Below are positions 61,379 to 64,000 of a DNA stretch of 64,000 bases, one piece after another. The stretch is taken from assembly GCA_900175165.2 (NCBI GenBank), contig FWWN02000620.1, positions 2,275-66,274 of the forward strand, written 5' to 3'. Numbering within the stretch: position 1 is the first letter of the stretch; every line of letters begins with the position of its first letter. Source of the stretch: Rhizomucor pusillus. Lineage: Eukaryota; Mucoromycota; Mucoromycetes; Mucorales; Lichtheimiaceae. The notes under the pieces were generated by a model. It ran no database searches. It saw nothing but the letters and a program-made list of their open reading frames with translations, and had not been told where the DNA came from. The position numbers were made by a program, and so were the translations under genes.

Positions 61379-62460
61379 TTAGTTGAAGAACTTTCTGTTT
61401 GGGGAATGTCCAAAGAGGATAGCACGGACCTGAGGCAGCATCTGCATCAGGATTCCCAGTGAGCAACGGTAAGAGATTCGGTGTACAGAACGTAACATAC
61501 CTGTTCCTTAACAATGTTAAGACGAGCCTCAAGCGTGTTGTCAACGACGATTTTGCCTTCCAAACCAGAAAGGATGACACCACCAGCACTGAAATAACGA
61601 TAAGAAGGACTGTAAAAAACGCACTAGCTTGACGAAGGATCCTTACCTAGATGCTGGCAAGTAGTCATCACTAACATTAATAGAAATATTCTCTCGCATG
61701 ATTTCTTCGTATTTCTGTGCAACGCGTTCGGCAGCAAAATTGGCCATATCCACATCGGCTTCTCGGCACCGTACAGTAACATTGGCCTCCATCAAGGTAA
61801 AAGTACCTTGAAGAATTAAAGCCTCGATAAGCTCAGAGTACTTGTCTTCGTCGTTTGCAATGTCGTGAATACGATGCCTGGTTTCTTCAAAAAGGACATC
61901 CACAAGTTGCTGGCGCTCTTGAAGAACACGCAGGCGTGCCTTATTGACATGGTTTGATTGTGCGCTACCCAATTCTGAATGAGTCATACATGAAGCAGAG
62001 TGTCAAATACTCAAGAACTATCATACATCTTCTTTTGAACTTCAGCCTGCTTCATTTTACGCTCGAAGACTGCTTCAACGTTGAGAGACTCCTGACGCAC
62101 AATCTTTGCCTATCAGCAGATTAATATATACGGTTATATCTGGAAAGAGAACAGTCTGCAATTGACTATTCGTACCTTCTCGATATTAAACTCTTCATCG
62201 GCCTTTGCAGAAAATAATATCAATCATATCATATAACGCGACAGCATGGAAAGCGTCAATCAGGCTTACCTTGACTTTAATTTCTCGGGCTTTCTCCAAA
62301 GCTTCTTGTTTAATGAAGGCAACCTATGTTTCGTGTGCAAAGTAATCAAAGTAATTGAGTCCAACGTTGGTTTTGACGAGCAAGGTAAATCCAGAACACG
62401 CACCATTTTTTTCATCTCGTTGAAGACTTCATCCTCATTCAAAGGTCGAACGGTCGTCAT
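61379..62460 (-). CDS. VMA4: V-type proton ATPase subunit E (Vma4)
   Basis: Peripheral-stalk subunit of the vacuolar proton pump, pairing with subunit G. ATG 62460 gives MTTVRPLNEDEVFNEMKKM, then after an intron VAFIKQEALEKAREIKVK, DEEFNIEKAKIVRQESL, VEAVFERKMKQAEVQKK, the family's N-terminal helix. The exon at 61987-61650 encodes QSNHVNKARLRVLQERQQLV, YSELIEALILQGTFTLME, VTVRCREADVDMA and DDYLPAS. Later exons give AGGVILSGLEGKIVVDNTLE, ARLNIVKEQ, and MLPQVRAILFGHSPNRKFFN with the stop at 61379. The VTVRCREAD and the sequence GGV-L-G-x-I-VDNTL-RL are the family's C-terminal fold. Six or so short introns are needed. Length (about 230 residues) is normal. Confidence 0.93.
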
Positions 62461-64000
62461 TTTCGCAAGCTTATATAAAGACTAAAAGGACGTCAATGAG
62501 TGAGCAAGACTTGATTGGATTTTGTTGACGAGAAAGCAGTACTCTTTTACTCGAAACGGGAACGCACAGCAAGGGGCGAAAAGCGTTTCGGGTTCTTGAA
62601 ACGCCTATCGGCATGCGTGGACTCCGAACGCTCAGCATATTCCGGCAAGCATCTCGCAGAAACAAATCACGATTTGATAGAATAGAGTTTCAAATGATTG
62701 AAAGTATGAGCTGAGCTTTGGTTATTGGTGGTTCTATCACTCGGTTGTGGTATTTCATTTACTGGGTTGATGACAGTTCAAAAAGACAGAATACTGGGAC
62801 GAGTATTTCCGAGCATCTGACAAAGATGTTTAACTTGAAAGTATAGCAATCCCAGCAAGATTTTTGAAGCCTGATTGAACCTAAGCTGACTGGCCACGTT
62901 AGCAACACCCTTGCCTTAAGTTTGGCGAATTGCTTCGGACATCATGAGACTTGCTTTATTTCGCATCGTCATTCCTAGCTAAAGGAGCTGGGTCCAAACA
63001 CGGTGTCGGCGGATGAGGCAGGCAAGTGTTGGGTAACTATTACTCTCCAAAGTATATCCTTTCGTAAAATATCACTAAACACAGAATCTATCCTTCAAGA
63101 AAAACGAAACTTGAATTCGCCTTCCAAATCAACGGGAGTTTCTTCTTTTGGTATTCGCTTCAGCATTTCGTCTCCAACTTAATGTTATACTTCCAAAATA
63201 CTGCGCCAATGACGTTGCAACCATTGTGCTGAAACCTATCCTGTTCGACGTTCCAGCAGCCTATGCATCTACAACAGTCCCGATGCGTACGTATTGCATG
63301 TCATACTGAGGTATATTATCATCGAGTGCTGTCATTGATATACACATTACGAAGTAGATTGCATTCTCGTTAACAGTGGGTAATTATCGAGATCATATTT
63401 TCATTTCATTGCTGTTATAATCTTGAACATAGGCTCATTTTGATAGCCTACGTTATACACTGTCCTATTCTCAGGCCCGGATCGTTCTCGCCTACAATGC
63501 CTAATGTTGAATCAAACAAGGGACTGACTAAGTCAACGAGACGCAAGTTCTTTATTCTCAATGATTCTGTATTTATAGAGAATCTTTCTTTTGGCGGTCT
63601 TTCCTCTGTATGCATCTAATATATTCCAAGAAGACCGTTAACCAGTGACGGGTGAGCATCTGCCGAGCATCTGTCATCATCAGAGCGGGAAACCATCGTC
63701 TGGTGTATAATTGGAGCTGTCAAGATCAAAGATAGCGGCAATTAAGCTATCTGTATTACATAGCAATAAAGAGAGGATATGAATGCAGGGTAAGATCAAG
63801 AGATCCTGTCAATTTCTTACGAAACGAAGTGTTGGATACAACATTACCCTCCGCCAGGTTGGATCAGCAGTAAGAAAGGATGGTGCGTGCACTGTGACTG
63901 AAAGTCCGATTTGACTGAATGGTATTTCTGAAAAACCCTGTTAAAAAACCCAGTGGGGAAAAGTGTAGGGAAAAGACTTCCTAAGTGCGTCTGCGGTTCG
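62461..64000. other. Right-end intergenic region
   Basis: About 1.5 kb to the window end without a recognised gene on either strand. Short frames here have no domain or exon partner. Confidence 0.45.

Overview
The window reads as nuclear DNA of a filamentous fungus, most likely an early-diverging one (Mucoromycota). Genes are split by many short GT..AG introns (about 43-120 bp), run on both strands, and encode typical fungal proteins: a KRE2/MNT1-type mannosyltransferase, a CipC-like stress protein, a diaphanous-type formin, Dpb2, Drs1 and a GH43/sugar-transporter pair. A RECQ1-class helicase, a WRKY/GCM1-like zinc-finger protein and decayed Fanzor-like and tyrosine-recombinase elements point away from Ascomycota. 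The phylum is an inference; no rRNA or other direct marker is present.

Layout: 1-3.9 kb holds a coiled-coil gene resembling CENP-Q, the histone chaperone ASF1 and a small hypothetical membrane protein. 5.5-8.0 kb is a RECQ1-type helicase. 9.8-11.2 kb is a homeobox regulator. 12.4-14.6 kb is DNA polymerase epsilon subunit 2, with two MluI cell-cycle boxes just upstream. 14.7-18.6 kb is a divergent GH43 glycosidase and MFS sugar transporter pair that share a promoter with a CreA/Mig1-like palindrome. 19.2-21.7 kb is THO subunit 1, 21.8-24.1 kb a leucine-rich-repeat protein and 24.4-25.9 kb a GT15 mannosyltransferase. 26-29 kb is gene-poor and carries a broken tyrosine recombinase. 29.0-33.4 kb has a UBXN1-type UBA/zinc-finger/UBX protein, an intergenic cluster of TCCA-N4-TGGA palindromes and a type I Baeyer-Villiger monooxygenase. 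35.0-37.8 kb is a divergent UBAC2/DSC2-like and FAHD1-like pair. 39.7-43.3 kb is the WRKY/GCM1-like protein convergent with DRS1. 44.8-45.2 kb is a CipC-like protein whose start codon is split by an intron. 49.6-56.6 kb is a KDM8/JMJD5-like JmjC protein convergent with a large formin. 61.4-62.5 kb is V-ATPase subunit E.

The main unusual content is two diverged, broken copies of one Fanzor/TnpB-like gene (47.5-48.9 kb minus, 58.2-60.9 kb plus). They keep the RD-x-NAA motif but have lost different halves of the zinc ribbon. Other loose structure includes a dispersed repeat of about 80 bp in three copies, several short inverted repeats and a degenerate tRNA-like hairpin. Most remaining genes are ordinary housekeeping genes for chromatin, replication, RNA export, ribosome assembly, ER quality control, cytoskeleton and vacuolar acidification. 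Only the GH43/transporter pair looks like a functional cluster.
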